Shown piece by piece: positions 9,437-18,028 of a DNA stretch of 64,000 nucleotides. Both the position numbers and the translations under genes were made by a program. Below the pieces are notes generated by a model. That model was given only the letters and a program-made list of their open reading frames with translations, did no database searches and was not told where the DNA came from. The number at the start of each line of letters is the position of its first letter. Position 1 is the stretch's first letter. The DNA is from an uncultured Pirellulaceae bacterium (lineage in GTDB: Bacteria > Planctomycetota > Planctomycetia > Pirellulales > Pirellulaceae). Where the stretch lies: positions 62,001 to 126,000 of the forward strand of contig CALKCK010000021.1 in NCBI GenBank assembly GCA_938083195.1, read 5' to 3'.

Positions 9437-10930
9437 TTAGCGAGTGTTTTTTCTTGGTTTGGTTTTTTGTCTATTCTTGAGCCAGCTTGAATATTCTGGG
9501 CGACTTTTCCACTGCTGGATCAAAGGTTTGTAAATATCGACGGTGTTCCAGAATCTAGGTTCGGGATTGCCGTCGGTTACCTTACCCTCTGGATAGTCTT
9601 TGCCGTCGATGCTTCGTTGGATTGATAAATCAAAATTAGTTAACAGTCCGAGCATTCGTTTCGTTTCCGCGTCGTTCGCGTCGAATAAATTTAGTTTTTC
9701 TTCTGGGTCCTGCTTGAGATTGTAAAGCTCGAATTGAGGCTTTCGGTTGACATTTTTGCCAACGCGAATTAGTTTCCAATCGTTGTCGATAACTGCCTGG
9801 TTACCTAGACAGTCAAATGGAATTGGCTTTTCGCGTGTCGTCATTTCCATGTCGAACAGCTTTTTAAGGCTGAGTCCATCTTGGGTGTTAAGCATGGAGG
9901 ATTCGGGGAGTTTGATGATTTCTGCTAAGGTTGGAAAAATATCCATTGAAACAGCGGGATAGGACGTGACTCTAGGTGAAATGTGGGTTGGCCATTCGAT
10001 GACGGCGGGCACTCTCAATCCACCTTCGTAAAGACTGCCCTTAAAGCCTCGCAAACCACCGACAGTTTCGGGAGTGATTTTAGGCAACCCGCCATTATCA
10101 CTCGTGAACCAAATGATGGTTTGATCAGCGATCCCCATTTCTTTGATTGACTTGCGGAGAGTGCCAATACTGCGATCCATCGCGACGAGCTCCCCGTGTT
10201 GATCTTTCGAATTCCGGTCGAGGTGGGCAAAAGGGCGAGCATCTTCTGGTGCAGCCATGAATGGACTGTGGGGTGTGCCAAACCAGATGACGGTAAAAGA
10301 TGGACGTTTTAAGGACGCTTGTTGGCCGATGAACTTCAGAGCCTCGTCGACAATGATCTCGGAGGAGTCCCCTTCAAACTCTTCAAAATTTCCATTGCGA
10401 CTGAGGAGAGGATTGCGATCAAAATAGTTCGTTACCGAGAGCCAAGTGTGGAATCCAAAAACGCCGGGGTTGTGACTGTCTTCGGTTGAAATAGGGACGC
10501 CGGGTCCTCGCAATCCATTGAGATGCCATTTCCCAAAGTGTCCCGTTCGGTAGCCGGCATTTGCTAGAGCGGTCGCTAAAGTTTGCTCTTGTAACCTTAG
10601 GGCATAACCGTGGCTGTCGACTCCTGTTCTTCGGTTGGTTCGCCCTGTCAGGACACTGGCGCGTGTGGGGGAGCAAACGGGAGCGGCGGCATAAAAACGT
10701 TCGAAGCGAAGTCCATTAGCTGCCATTTCATCCAGGTGTGGCGTTTTTAAAATGGGGTGTCCGTTGTAGCTAGTCTGCCCCCATCCCTGGTCGTCTGCCA
10801 TGACCAGGACAATGTTGGGTTTCGATGAATTGGGTGCAACTTCTTGCGTGTATGCGGTGCATTGACTTGTCATAAAAAAAACGAACAATGCGAGGCAAGC
10901 GTAGAAATTTTCAAAAATGCCTTGGCTCAT
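9437..10930 (-). CDS. Type I sulfatase (arylsulfatase family)
   Basis: This 497-residue exported sulfatase hydrolyses sulfate esters, probably of polysaccharides as in other marine planctomycetes. The formylglycine-forming motif CSPTR has its cysteine at residue 86 and is followed by ASVLTGR. The metal site NIVLVMADDQGWG lies near the N terminus, and the TSDNGG block is present. A hydrophobic segment at residues 9-24 (YACLALFVFFMT) acts as a signal peptide. It needs a sulfatase-modifying enzyme, not encoded in this window. It is convergent with the DUF4139-like gene, with only 15 bases between the two stops. Substrate specificity cannot be read from the sequence. Confidence 0.93.
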   Translation of the reverse strand: MSQGIFENFYACLALFVFFMTSQCTAYTQEVAPNSSKPNIVLVMADDQGWGQTSYNGHPILKTPHLDEMAANGLRFERFYAAAPVCSPTRASVLTGRTNRRTGVDSHGYALRLQEQTLATALANAGYRTGHFGKWHLNGLRGPGVPISTEDSHNPGVFGFHTWLSVTNYFDRNPLLSRNGNFEEFEGDSSEIIVDEALKFIGQQASLKRPSFTVIWFGTPHSPFMAAPEDARPFAHLDRNSKDQHGELVAMDRSIGTLRKSIKEMGIADQTIIWFTSDNGGLPKITPETVGGLRGFKGSLYEGGLRVPAVIEWPTHISPRVTSYPAVSMDIFPTLAEIIKLPESSMLNTQDGLSLKKLFDMEMTTREKPIPFDCLGNQAVIDNDWKLIRVGKNVNRKPQFELYNLKQDPEEKLNLFDANDAETKRMLGLLTNFDLSIQRSIDGKDYPEGKVTDGNPEPRFWNTVDIYKPLIQQWKSRPEYSSWLKNRQKTKPRKNTR

Positions 10931-11093
10931 TTATCTTCTCTTCATTCGAATGCAGGATTTTGTATTTAAGTTAAGGGGGAAACCAATCGGTGCGACGCTC
11001 GTTTGTTCTTGCGTCTAGCACCAAGGCTTAATTGTAGCCGTACGATGCGTCGTAGGTTCAGCAGAGGGAATACCGGTTTGAATTCCTCATTTT

Positions 11094-11109
11094 TGAGAAA
11101 TTGTTCTCA
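11094..11109. promoter_or_regulatory. Short inverted repeat, possible operator
   Basis: A perfect 6-base inverted repeat TGAGAA / TTCTCA is separated by four bases and lies about 120 bases upstream of the small gene at 11229. No factor can be named, and it could be chance. Confidence 0.2.
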
Positions 11110-11228
11110 TTTTGAGATGCGTTTACGTGATGAAATTGCACAAAAACATGGCTTTTTTTATTTGGCCTGGGATTTGCAATGCTTTTATACCATTTATTTT
11201 TATCTTATTGATTTGCGGAGTATGAATT

Positions 11229-11546
11229 ATGAACAGTGTACCTTTGGGCGGCTGGGAAATCGATTCGGTTCTCATTAACGCCACGACGGTGATGAACAAT
11301 GACGGGATTCGATCGCTTCGAGTTTCGGATAAGGAGTGGGTCCTCCAACCCGTGGGTCAGAAGTTTGATGTGATTCAAATGACTCCGGAAAAGGTAACCC
11401 TTGCTTCAAATGGGGAAACGTATTTTGCAGACTATGTGATCGACGGAACGTGTTTGTCACTGGAGTTGACCCGTCCTGACCGAGGCGAGAGGGTGACGAT
11501 CGAAGCCCATGCAATTACAGCGGATGTGTTTTCACAGGTTCGCTAG
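11229..11546 (+). CDS. Small uncharacterised protein
   Basis: This 105-residue protein has no signal peptide and no family I recognise. It reads as mostly beta-strand (WEIDSVLINATTV, GIRSLRVSDKEWVL, YFADYVIDGTCLSLEL), a little like lipocalin-type small domains seen in planctomycetes, but I do not assign it. It is supported as a real gene by protein-like composition, its own upstream region and an intrinsic terminator 30 bases after the stop. The upstream sequence GCGGAG sits too far (11 bases) from the ATG to be a strong ribosome site. An overlapping reading frame that ends inside this gene was not accepted. Confidence 0.55.
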   Translation: MNSVPLGGWEIDSVLINATTVMNNDGIRSLRVSDKEWVLQPVGQKFDVIQMTPEKVTLASNGETYFADYVIDGTCLSLELTRPDRGERVTIEAHAITADVFSQVR

Positions 11547-11575
11547 TTGTTTAAGTGTTGAAGCTGGAATAATCG

Positions 11576-11607
11576 AAACTGGTAGTACGACGCTGCCAGT
11601 TTTTCTT
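11576..11607 (+). terminator. Intrinsic terminator of the small gene
   Basis: A ten-pair stem AAACTGGTAG / CTGCCAGTTT (one G-U pair) with a seven-base loop is followed by TTCTT. It sits 30 bases after the stop at 11546 and separates that gene from the convergent ilvA. Confidence 0.7.
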
Positions 11608-11615
11608 ATGCGCTG

Positions 11616-13217
11616 TCAGCTTCCGTTTGAGTTGCCGAGTGACTTCCAGCGGAGTTCTGCATCGCTCGAGGGACTGAAGTGTCTCACGATTTCAGTTGGA
11701 ACGACCTGGAATTTGGTGGTCGCTTGCAACCATTCCATGAATTCGGATTGCCGACCAATGTTGTCGAATTCAAATCCCATGAGAGCCTGCCCTTCAGTCT
11801 GTCCCGTATCGGTATAATTCATATAGCAGACGCTGGACAAGGTACTGGCGATTCGCATGAAATCACGAAGTGCACCGGGGCGATTTGCGAATTCGATTAC
11901 GGCAAAAAAAGGAAACGATATCAAATCAATGTTGAACGGAATAACGCGAAATTCCGATCCTGGAGAACCCGTGATGTCATGGTGTGGCGGGGCAGTTGGA
12001 TCCACAAGGAATTGATCGAGTAACTCGATCTCGGTGTGGGGGACTTCGATTCCGATCACTGGATAGGCGTGGGTTTCGGAGACTTTTCCGTATTGGAAAT
12101 CGATGATGTTCATATTGGCAAAGAATCGATCTAACAACTCTGCCATCGCACCGTGCTGTTCGTTAATTTCGAAGGCGTAGTAGCGCGTTTCAGGGCGTTT
12201 GACTTGGCCTCGTCTGGCAATTTTAGGCAGCATCATAAAGTCGACGTTTGATCCTGAGAGGATAGTCAGGGGGCGATCTTGCGCTGTCAACGAATATTGA
12301 ATAGCTCCGGCAACTCCGAGGGCAGCGGAGGGTTCAACGATAGTTCGCTTTTTTTGCCATAGGTACTGGATTGCTTCGCAAACTTGATCGTTGGTTACCG
12401 TGATCCATTGGTCAATCAAATGTTGACAGAGTTGGAAGGGGATTTTACCGGGGCAGGCAACGGCTGTCCCGTCACAGAAACGATCGAGCGTATCGATGGT
12501 GGTTCTTTGGCCTTTTGCTAAAGAAACGCCCATACTGTTTTGATCAACCGCTTCGACGACAATTAATTTAGCCGAGGGGAATTTTTTCTTAGCCACCGAC
12601 GCGACACCCGAGGCCATTCCCCCTCCGCCAACTTCGAGAAACACGTGGGTAGGCGCGGATTCAATTTCGTTGGCGATTTCTATTCCAATGGTCGCCTGAC
12701 CAGCGATGACTTGTAGATCGTCGTAGGGGGGGATCACAACGCCGCCGGTGGACTCTGCGAAACGATGGGCCTCCCCGGCCGCTTCATCGAATGAATCACC
12801 GTGCAGCCGGATTTCGATGAATTCACCTCCAAAACTTTTCACGGACTCTTGTTTAAGTACTGGAGTGGAACGGGGCATGAAAATTGTGGCTGGCAAATTC
12901 AGACGTTTCGCGGTCACAGCGACGCCTTGCGCGTGATTTCCCGCCGATGCGGCCACTAATTTCCCAGTGAATCCATCTTCGTGCATTGCCAGAATCTTGT
13001 TAAAGGATCCTCGCCATTTGTAGCTGTGGACAACCGAAAGGTCTTCCCGTTTTAGCATTAGCGTTGCGCCGTTTTCCAGCTCGACCGAATCTAATGGAGT
13101 GGGTTGGTCGAGTTGGTAAATTCGGTCAAGTGCTGCTCCCGTTTCGAGTTCCAGAAGGCGCAGCAGGTCAACGATTTGTGGAGTGCTATTAGAATTCGAT
13201 GGCTCTGGTTCAGTCAT
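11616..13217 (-). CDS. ilvA: Threonine ammonia-lyase, biosynthetic (two-ACT type)
   Basis: This enzyme deaminates threonine to 2-oxobutanoate, the first step of isoleucine synthesis. The pyridoxal-phosphate lysine is K67 in SYKWRGSFNK, and the SAGNHAQGVA and EVGGGGMASG phosphate-binding loops are intact. After about residue 345 come two ACT-like regulatory modules (RYYAFEINEQHGAMAELLDRF and FPFFAVIEFANRPGALRDFMR), as in isoleucine-inhibited IlvA. The 533 residues are slightly longer than the enterobacterial enzyme. It lies downstream of ilvC on the same strand, but an intrinsic terminator at 13305-13342 separates them, so a separate promoter is probable. The ATG at 13217 is well placed. Confidence 0.95.
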   Translation of the reverse strand: MTEPEPSNSNSTPQIVDLLRLLELETGAALDRIYQLDQPTPLDSVELENGATLMLKREDLSVVHSYKWRGSFNKILAMHEDGFTGKLVAASAGNHAQGVAVTAKRLNLPATIFMPRSTPVLKQESVKSFGGEFIEIRLHGDSFDEAAGEAHRFAESTGGVVIPPYDDLQVIAGQATIGIEIANEIESAPTHVFLEVGGGGMASGVASVAKKKFPSAKLIVVEAVDQNSMGVSLAKGQRTTIDTLDRFCDGTAVACPGKIPFQLCQHLIDQWITVTNDQVCEAIQYLWQKKRTIVEPSAALGVAGAIQYSLTAQDRPLTILSGSNVDFMMLPKIARRGQVKRPETRYYAFEINEQHGAMAELLDRFFANMNIIDFQYGKVSETHAYPVIGIEVPHTEIELLDQFLVDPTAPPHHDITGSPGSEFRVIPFNIDLISFPFFAVIEFANRPGALRDFMRIASTLSSVCYMNYTDTGQTEGQALMGFEFDNIGRQSEFMEWLQATTKFQVVPTEIVRHFSPSSDAELRWKSLGNSNGS

Positions 13218-13304
13218 TGCAAAACCTTTTGCGGATGAATAACAGCAAAGAGTTACCTGTTGGTAATGTCATGATCCAGCGAGGCGTTCGTTTTTACAGC
13301 GGTT

Positions 13305-13342
13305 AAAAAAAGAACAATCCAATCTGAAATTAATGGATGTTC
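13305..13342 (-). terminator. Intrinsic terminator after ilvC
   Basis: Read on the minus strand, GAACATCC pairs with GGATTGTTC (one bulged base) across a 14-base loop, followed by seven T residues. It lies about 45 bases after the ilvC stop and before ilvA. Confidence 0.6.
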
Positions 13343-13387
13343 TTATTTTCAAACGAACTCCCGATGGATCTCTTGTGACGTCAACCT

Positions 13388-14389
13388 TTAGCTTTGGTTT
13401 TGTTGCAGCCAAGAAAATTGTTTTCTCAAGGCTTGGCCGGTCGCTTCAATGGGGTGAGCGATGTCTTCTTCCATCATGCGTTTAAAGTTCGCCGAACCAG
13501 ATGCCGCTTCTTCTTGCCATTGTTTGGCAAAAGTTCCATCCTGAATGTCTTTTAAAACCGCTTTCATGTTTGCTCGAGTCTCATCAGTGATGATTCTTTT
13601 GCCGCTCACGAGATCCCCGTAGGCCGCGGTATCGCTGATGAACTCGTGCATTCTTGCGATTCCACCCTCATAAATTAAATCAACGATTAATTTGACTTCG
13701 TGCAGGCATTCGAAATAGGCGACATCGGGTTGGTAACCGGCTTCGACGAGCGTTTCCCAACCGGCGGTGATTAATTCGGTTAAGCCACCGCAAAGGACTG
13801 CTTGCTCACCAAACAAATCGGTTTCAGTTTCTTCTGGGAAAGTCGTTTTGATGATTCCAGCTCTCGCGGCGCCGATTGCCCAGCCATAGGAGAGTGCGAT
13901 ATCCATTGCGTTACCTGTCGCGTCCTGATGCACTGCGACTAATCCAGGTACACCGCTTCCCTCTTCGTATTGGCGTCGGACCATGCCACCGGGCCCTTTG
14001 GGGGCAAGCATGACGACATTGTTTTCGGGAGTGACGGTGATCGCTCCGTAGTGAATGCAAAATCCATGTGAAAACAGCACAGTGGATCCGGGTTTAAGAT
14101 TGGGCGCCACAATGTCGCGATACACTTGCGGTTGTGCCATGTCGGGGCACATCATGCAGACGACATCCGCTTGTTTCGCGGCTTCTTCCATGCTTAGCGG
14201 AGTCCAGCCTTCAGACACTGCTTGTTCCCAGCTTTTCCCGCCTTCGCGAAGTCCAAGGACGACGTTGATTCCGCTATCTCTGAGGTTCATCGCTTGTCCG
14301 CGACCTTGGCTGCCGTAACCAATCATGGCAACACAGAGGTTTTCAAGGGCTTGCGTATTGATATCTGACTCGAAAAACATTGTGGTCAT
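13388..14389 (-). CDS. ilvC: Ketol-acid reductoisomerase (class I)
   Basis: This is the NADPH-dependent isomeroreductase that makes 2,3-dihydroxy acids in valine, leucine and isoleucine synthesis. The dinucleotide site VAMIGYGSQGRGQAMNLRDSG is near the N terminus, and the catalytic domain has FGEQAVLCGG and the CLHEVKLIVDLIYEGG metal-binding helix. At 333 residues it is a normal short (class I) enzyme. The 5' leader, upstream of 14389, carries a possible promoter, a 12-codon frame and a terminator-like hairpin, suggesting attenuation (see separate entries). Together with ilvA it forms part of the branched-chain pathway; ilvB, ilvD and ilvE are not in the window. Confidence 0.96.
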   Translation of the reverse strand: MTTMFFESDINTQALENLCVAMIGYGSQGRGQAMNLRDSGINVVLGLREGGKSWEQAVSEGWTPLSMEEAAKQADVVCMMCPDMAQPQVYRDIVAPNLKPGSTVLFSHGFCIHYGAITVTPENNVVMLAPKGPGGMVRRQYEEGSGVPGLVAVHQDATGNAMDIALSYGWAIGAARAGIIKTTFPEETETDLFGEQAVLCGGLTELITAGWETLVEAGYQPDVAYFECLHEVKLIVDLIYEGGIARMHEFISDTAAYGDLVSGKRIITDETRANMKAVLKDIQDGTFAKQWQEEAASGSANFKRMMEEDIAHPIEATGQALRKQFSWLQQNQS

Positions 14390-14444
14390 GGTGAGCTCCA
14401 GCTATTTCCAAAGATTCCGGAAGGGATTGATGGTTGGTTAAATC

Positions 14445-14475
14445 AAAAAACGACTCGCAATACGTGCGAGCCGCT
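14445..14475 (-). terminator. Terminator-like hairpin in the ilvC leader (candidate attenuator)
   Basis: On the minus strand AGCGGCTCGCA pairs with TGCGAGTCGTT (11 pairs, three of them G-U) around a CGTAT loop, and the arm runs into six T residues. It sits 56-86 bases before the ilvC start. No gene lies upstream on this strand, so it cannot end another transcript. Confidence 0.6.
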
Positions 14476-14513
14476 CAAGTTGTCTTGCATGAATTTTGCA
14501 GCACGCTATTCAT
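14475..14513 (-). CDS. Putative 12-residue leader peptide of ilvC
   Basis: The frame ATG...TGA encodes MNSVLQNSCKTT and stops exactly where the leader terminator begins. It contains one valine and one leucine codon next to each other. The bases over those codons (AATAGCGTGC, 14510-14501) can pair with GCACGTATT (14467-14459), part of the terminator stem and loop. This makes an alternative, mutually exclusive structure. There is no run of branched-chain codons as in classical enterobacterial leaders, and no strong ribosome site, so translation is unproven. Confidence 0.3.
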   Translation of the reverse strand: MNSVLQNSCKTT

Positions 14514-14547
14514 CGGGGTAAAGTTCGCTATCGAAGAAATGGACTTT

Positions 14548-14575
14548 CGTATAATTTGAACCTGTAATCAAACAA
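14548..14575 (-). promoter_or_regulatory. Candidate promoter of ilvC
   Basis: On the minus strand TTGTTT (14575-14570) and TATACG (14553-14548) are separated by 16 bases. They would start a transcript near 14541, giving an ilvC leader of about 150 bases that includes the hairpin and short frame. Confidence 0.35.
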
Positions 14576-15013
14576 ATGAGTTGGTTTTTGCAGTTTCCAT
14601 TTGCCCCCCGCTGATTCAGTGATCGAAGCCGATTCTAAAGATGGGGGGATGAAAGTCAATTCCAAGGTTTTGCCAAATGAAATGCCCATGGTGTATCTTG
14701 GATGAAAGTTTAAATTGTATGGATGAGACTTGAGCTGATTGTGGTCGATTCTGTTCCATTGAAGGTGGTTTGCGGCGGTCGTTGTTAAATAGCGATCGTG
14801 GTCAGGTCAGTTGTGGAGGGGAAATTAGATTGTAAATTTTTTCAAGCGTTTATTTTAAAGCCATCGTTTGAGTTTTTCCTTTGGTATATTCGATTTTGCC
14901 TCAGAAACGGGGCTAAAATGTGACCTGTTCGAATTCGAACGAGTTGGTGTTTTTCAAATTTTGCCCGTCGGTAAATCATCCCGGGACTCCGTTGTAAGTA
15001 ACCCACTGAACTA
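14576..15013. other. Intergenic region upstream of ppc
   Basis: About 440 bases without a gene separate the divergent ilvC and ppc. The only clear signal is a perfect 14-base palindrome GTTCGAATTCGAAC at 14927-14940, about 75 bases before the ppc start. I see no convincing RNA structure elsewhere in it. Confidence 0.5.
14927..14940. promoter_or_regulatory. Perfect 14-base palindrome upstream of ppc
   Basis: GTTCGAATTCGAAC reads identically on both strands. Its position 74-87 bases before the ppc ATG would suit an operator. No known regulator can be assigned. Confidence 0.3.
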
Positions 15014-17794
15014 ATGAACAAAAAACAAAATGAGCTGAGCGGGACGATTCGATTGTTGGGCGGATTGTTGGGAGAGACGATCATCGCGCAGGAAGGGCGG
15101 GATGTATTTGAAATGGAGGAGGAAATTCGCAAGTTGGCGAAAGCTTGGCGAACTGGTGATGCTGACGCAAAGCAACGGCTGGACGAGATTATTCCAAGTT
15201 TGGTGAACGACCTGCCTCTGGCCGCCGCAAATTTAAAAGCGTTCTCAACCTATTTTCAGCTAGTGAATTTGGCTGAAGAGCGAGAGCGTGTGCGGATCTT
15301 GCGGGAACGCGCTGAGGCGGCGTTTGAATCCAATGTGCCCATGGATGAAACCATTGATGAAGCATTGGGCACGCTCAAACGTGAGGGGGTCGAGGCCGCG
15401 GAAATTCAAGAGATTTTGGCTCGGATGGTTGTAACACCCGTTTTCACGGCTCATCCTACTGAATCGAAACGACGGACGATTCGTCAAATACTCAATAAAG
15501 TATCAACCCTATTAAAACGACTTGACTCTGCCGATCTGTTCGCTCAGGAACGAAATGAAGCCGAGGAGTTGTTGCGGGATTATATCGCCCTGCTTTGGCA
15601 AAGTGATGAGACTCGGAACCGTCGACCAACAGTGATGGATGAGGTGCGAAACAGTGGTTTGTATTTTTTCGAAAATACACTCTTTGATTTAGTTCCACGA
15701 ATTTATGAGGAACTCGATGCGGCGTTGGGGAAACATTTTCCAGAGAAAAAATTTGATGTTCCGTCGTTCCTTTCATACGGTTCGTGGATCGGAGGTGATC
15801 GGGACGGTAACCCGTACGTGACCACCGACGTGACAGAGGAAACCTTGCAAGAGCATGAAGCAACCGTTTTGTCTCATTATTTAAAAGAGGTGCGTTCGAT
15901 GTACTCACTTCTGAGCCCATCGACAACGCGGGTGAATTTTAGCCATTGGTTTCTGGCAAGTTTGGAAAAAGATCGACAGCTAGTTCCTGCGGATGAATTT
16001 GAAGTACTAGAGCGATTCGCGCAGGAACCTTACCGGCAGAAACTCATTATGATTTATCGGCGGTTAGTCGCGACAAAAAAGCAAAATGAAATTGCTTGGA
16101 GTCCGGTGCCAGTCGGAAATAAAGATCGGCGTGCTTATGATTCGGTCGATCAATTCCTAGATGATCTGTATCTTATCCGCGATAGCTTGTTGGCTAATCA
16201 AGGTGAGAGGTTGGTGCGAGGCCGATTTGCACGTTTGATTCGGTCCGCGCAAGTGTTTGGTTTTCACATGGCGTCGCTCGACTTGCGACAGCATTCGAAG
16301 CGTCATCGAGAAGCTGCGGGCGAAATTTTTGCTAAAAATCAGACCGTTGAAGATTATCAATCGCTCACTGAACCGGAAAAGATTGAGGTACTCAGTCGTG
16401 AGCTTGAAAGCCCCAGATCCTGGTCGGGAGGACGAAAATCAGATGGCCAATTTGGATTCACGAGCCAGACGGACGACCTTCTCACTCTGTTTCGACTGAT
16501 TGGTTTTGCCCAGGCTAAAATGGGGGATCAAGCAATCGAGGCTTACATTATTAGTATGACGCAAGGTGTCAGTCATATTCTTGAGGTACTTCTGTTAGCC
16601 AATGACGCGGATCTATTTGGTTGCCTCGATATTGTGCCGCTGTTTGAGACCGTTGATGATTTGAAGGCGGCGCCAGCGATTATGCAATTGCTTTTTGACA
16701 ACCCGGTTTACGCGAAACATCTTGCTAAACGTGGTAACCAGCAACAAATTATGATTGGCTACAGTGACAGTAATAAGGATGGTGGATATCTGCGGGCGAA
16801 TTGGATGCTGTTTACTGCTCAACGACAATTGGCTGAAGTTTGCCAACGCAATGGTATCGTACTGACACTGTTTCACGGCCGTGGCGGTTCGATAGGACGC
16901 GGAGGTGGGCCTGCGAATCGAGCGATTTTAGCTCAGCCACCCGAATCGGTGCGCGGACGGATTCGAATTACTGAGCAAGGAGAAGTCGTTAGTTCAAGAT
17001 ACAGCGAACCGGAGATCGCTCACCGACACCTGCAGCAATTGGTTCATGCTGTCCTCTGTTCAACCGGAACTCGTCCGGTCTTTGATAAAATTGAACGCTG
17101 GTCTGAAATCATGGATGAGCTGAGTTCGATTGCGTATCGAAAGTATCGAAGTTTGGTGGAGCGAGAAGATTTCCTCGAGTACTTCCATGCCGCTTCGCCC
17201 ATCGATCAAATTGGACAATTGAATATTGGTTCGCGGCCAAGTCGTCGAGCTGCTACGGAGACGTTAGATGATTTGAGGGCAATTCCGTGGGTTTTTGCAT
17301 GGACTCAAACTAGAACCGATATTCCCAGTTGGTTTGGTATTGGAACCGGGTTTCAAGAATGGCTCGCCGAGGGAGACCATGATGCCAAATTAGCAGAATT
17401 GAGAGAGATGAATCAGCGGTGGCCATTCTTTCGCACGCTGATGAGCAATGTCCAGTTAGGAATGGGACGTGCTGATATGGCAATTTCAGCTTTGTATGCG
17501 TCGCTCTCGAAAGAGCATGGCGGAGCAGTTTACGAGGATATAAAAGCAGAGTTTGACCTAAGTAAACAGCTGGTCCTTGAAGTGGCCGAGGTGGATGAAC
17601 TCTTACAATGCGAGCCATGGTTGCAGCATAGTATCAAAGTTAGAAACCCCTACGTCGATCCGCTGAATTACATCCAAGTTGAATTGCTTAAGAAATTGCG
17701 TTCCGACCCAGAGGTTTTAGATTCGGATGCGATACGTCATGAAATTCTTCAGTCGGTAAACGGGATTGCTGCGGGTTTGCAGAGTGTCGGGTGA
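15014..17794 (+). CDS. ppc: Phosphoenolpyruvate carboxylase
   Basis: This enzyme carboxylates phosphoenolpyruvate to oxaloacetate with bicarbonate, refilling the citric acid cycle. The 926-residue length is typical. Visible signatures are VFTAHPTESKRRTI (catalytic histidine), SWIGGDRDGNPYVT, IMIGYSDSNKDGGYLRANW and the FHGRGGSIGRGGGP loop. The C terminus ends SVNGIAAGLQSVG, resembling the conserved NGIAAGL(R)NTG allosteric end. The ATG follows ACTGAACTA with no strong ribosome site. It is monocistronic, divergent from ilvC; anaplerotic oxaloacetate would feed the aspartate-threonine-isoleucine route of the neighbouring ilvA. Confidence 0.97.
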   Translation: MNKKQNELSGTIRLLGGLLGETIIAQEGRDVFEMEEEIRKLAKAWRTGDADAKQRLDEIIPSLVNDLPLAAANLKAFSTYFQLVNLAEERERVRILRERAEAAFESNVPMDETIDEALGTLKREGVEAAEIQEILARMVVTPVFTAHPTESKRRTIRQILNKVSTLLKRLDSADLFAQERNEAEELLRDYIALLWQSDETRNRRPTVMDEVRNSGLYFFENTLFDLVPRIYEELDAALGKHFPEKKFDVPSFLSYGSWIGGDRDGNPYVTTDVTEETLQEHEATVLSHYLKEVRSMYSLLSPSTTRVNFSHWFLASLEKDRQLVPADEFEVLERFAQEPYRQKLIMIYRRLVATKKQNEIAWSPVPVGNKDRRAYDSVDQFLDDLYLIRDSLLANQGERLVRGRFARLIRSAQVFGFHMASLDLRQHSKRHREAAGEIFAKNQTVEDYQSLTEPEKIEVLSRELESPRSWSGGRKSDGQFGFTSQTDDLLTLFRLIGFAQAKMGDQAIEAYIISMTQGVSHILEVLLLANDADLFGCLDIVPLFETVDDLKAAPAIMQLLFDNPVYAKHLAKRGNQQQIMIGYSDSNKDGGYLRANWMLFTAQRQLAEVCQRNGIVLTLFHGRGGSIGRGGGPANRAILAQPPESVRGRIRITEQGEVVSSRYSEPEIAHRHLQQLVHAVLCSTGTRPVFDKIERWSEIMDELSSIAYRKYRSLVEREDFLEYFHAASPIDQIGQLNIGSRPSRRAATETLDDLRAIPWVFAWTQTRTDIPSWFGIGTGFQEWLAEGDHDAKLAELREMNQRWPFFRTLMSNVQLGMGRADMAISALYASLSKEHGGAVYEDIKAEFDLSKQLVLEVAEVDELLQCEPWLQHSIKVRNPYVDPLNYIQVELLKKLRSDPEVLDSDAIRHEILQSVNGIAAGLQSVG

Positions 17795-18028
17795 TCCGTT
17801 GTATTTCAGTTGATGCCATTGCGGGTTCGCGCCACTGAGCAAGATGGTGTGACGGTAGAAAGGGATAGGCGGTGTGCGGGCGAAATTATTTGTTTTTTCG
17901 GCCTTGATGGATGTTGGGTGGAACTTTGCGACGGTTCCAGAGCCTTTCAGCGCGACGATGATTTGTGTTGGCCTAGGAGTGATGGTGACCCGACGAAATC
18001 GCGTTAGACGCGGGTGAATCGATTCGAT

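Noticed and set aside
11003..11278. 91-codon frame ahead of the small gene at 11229
   Set aside because: It is out of frame with the better-supported gene, covers the probable promoter region and shows no domain.
17810..18007. 65-codon plus-strand frame after ppc
   Set aside because: Composition is unlike its neighbours (Cys, Asp and Arg rich), it has no ribosome site or recognisable motif, and it sits between convergent genes.
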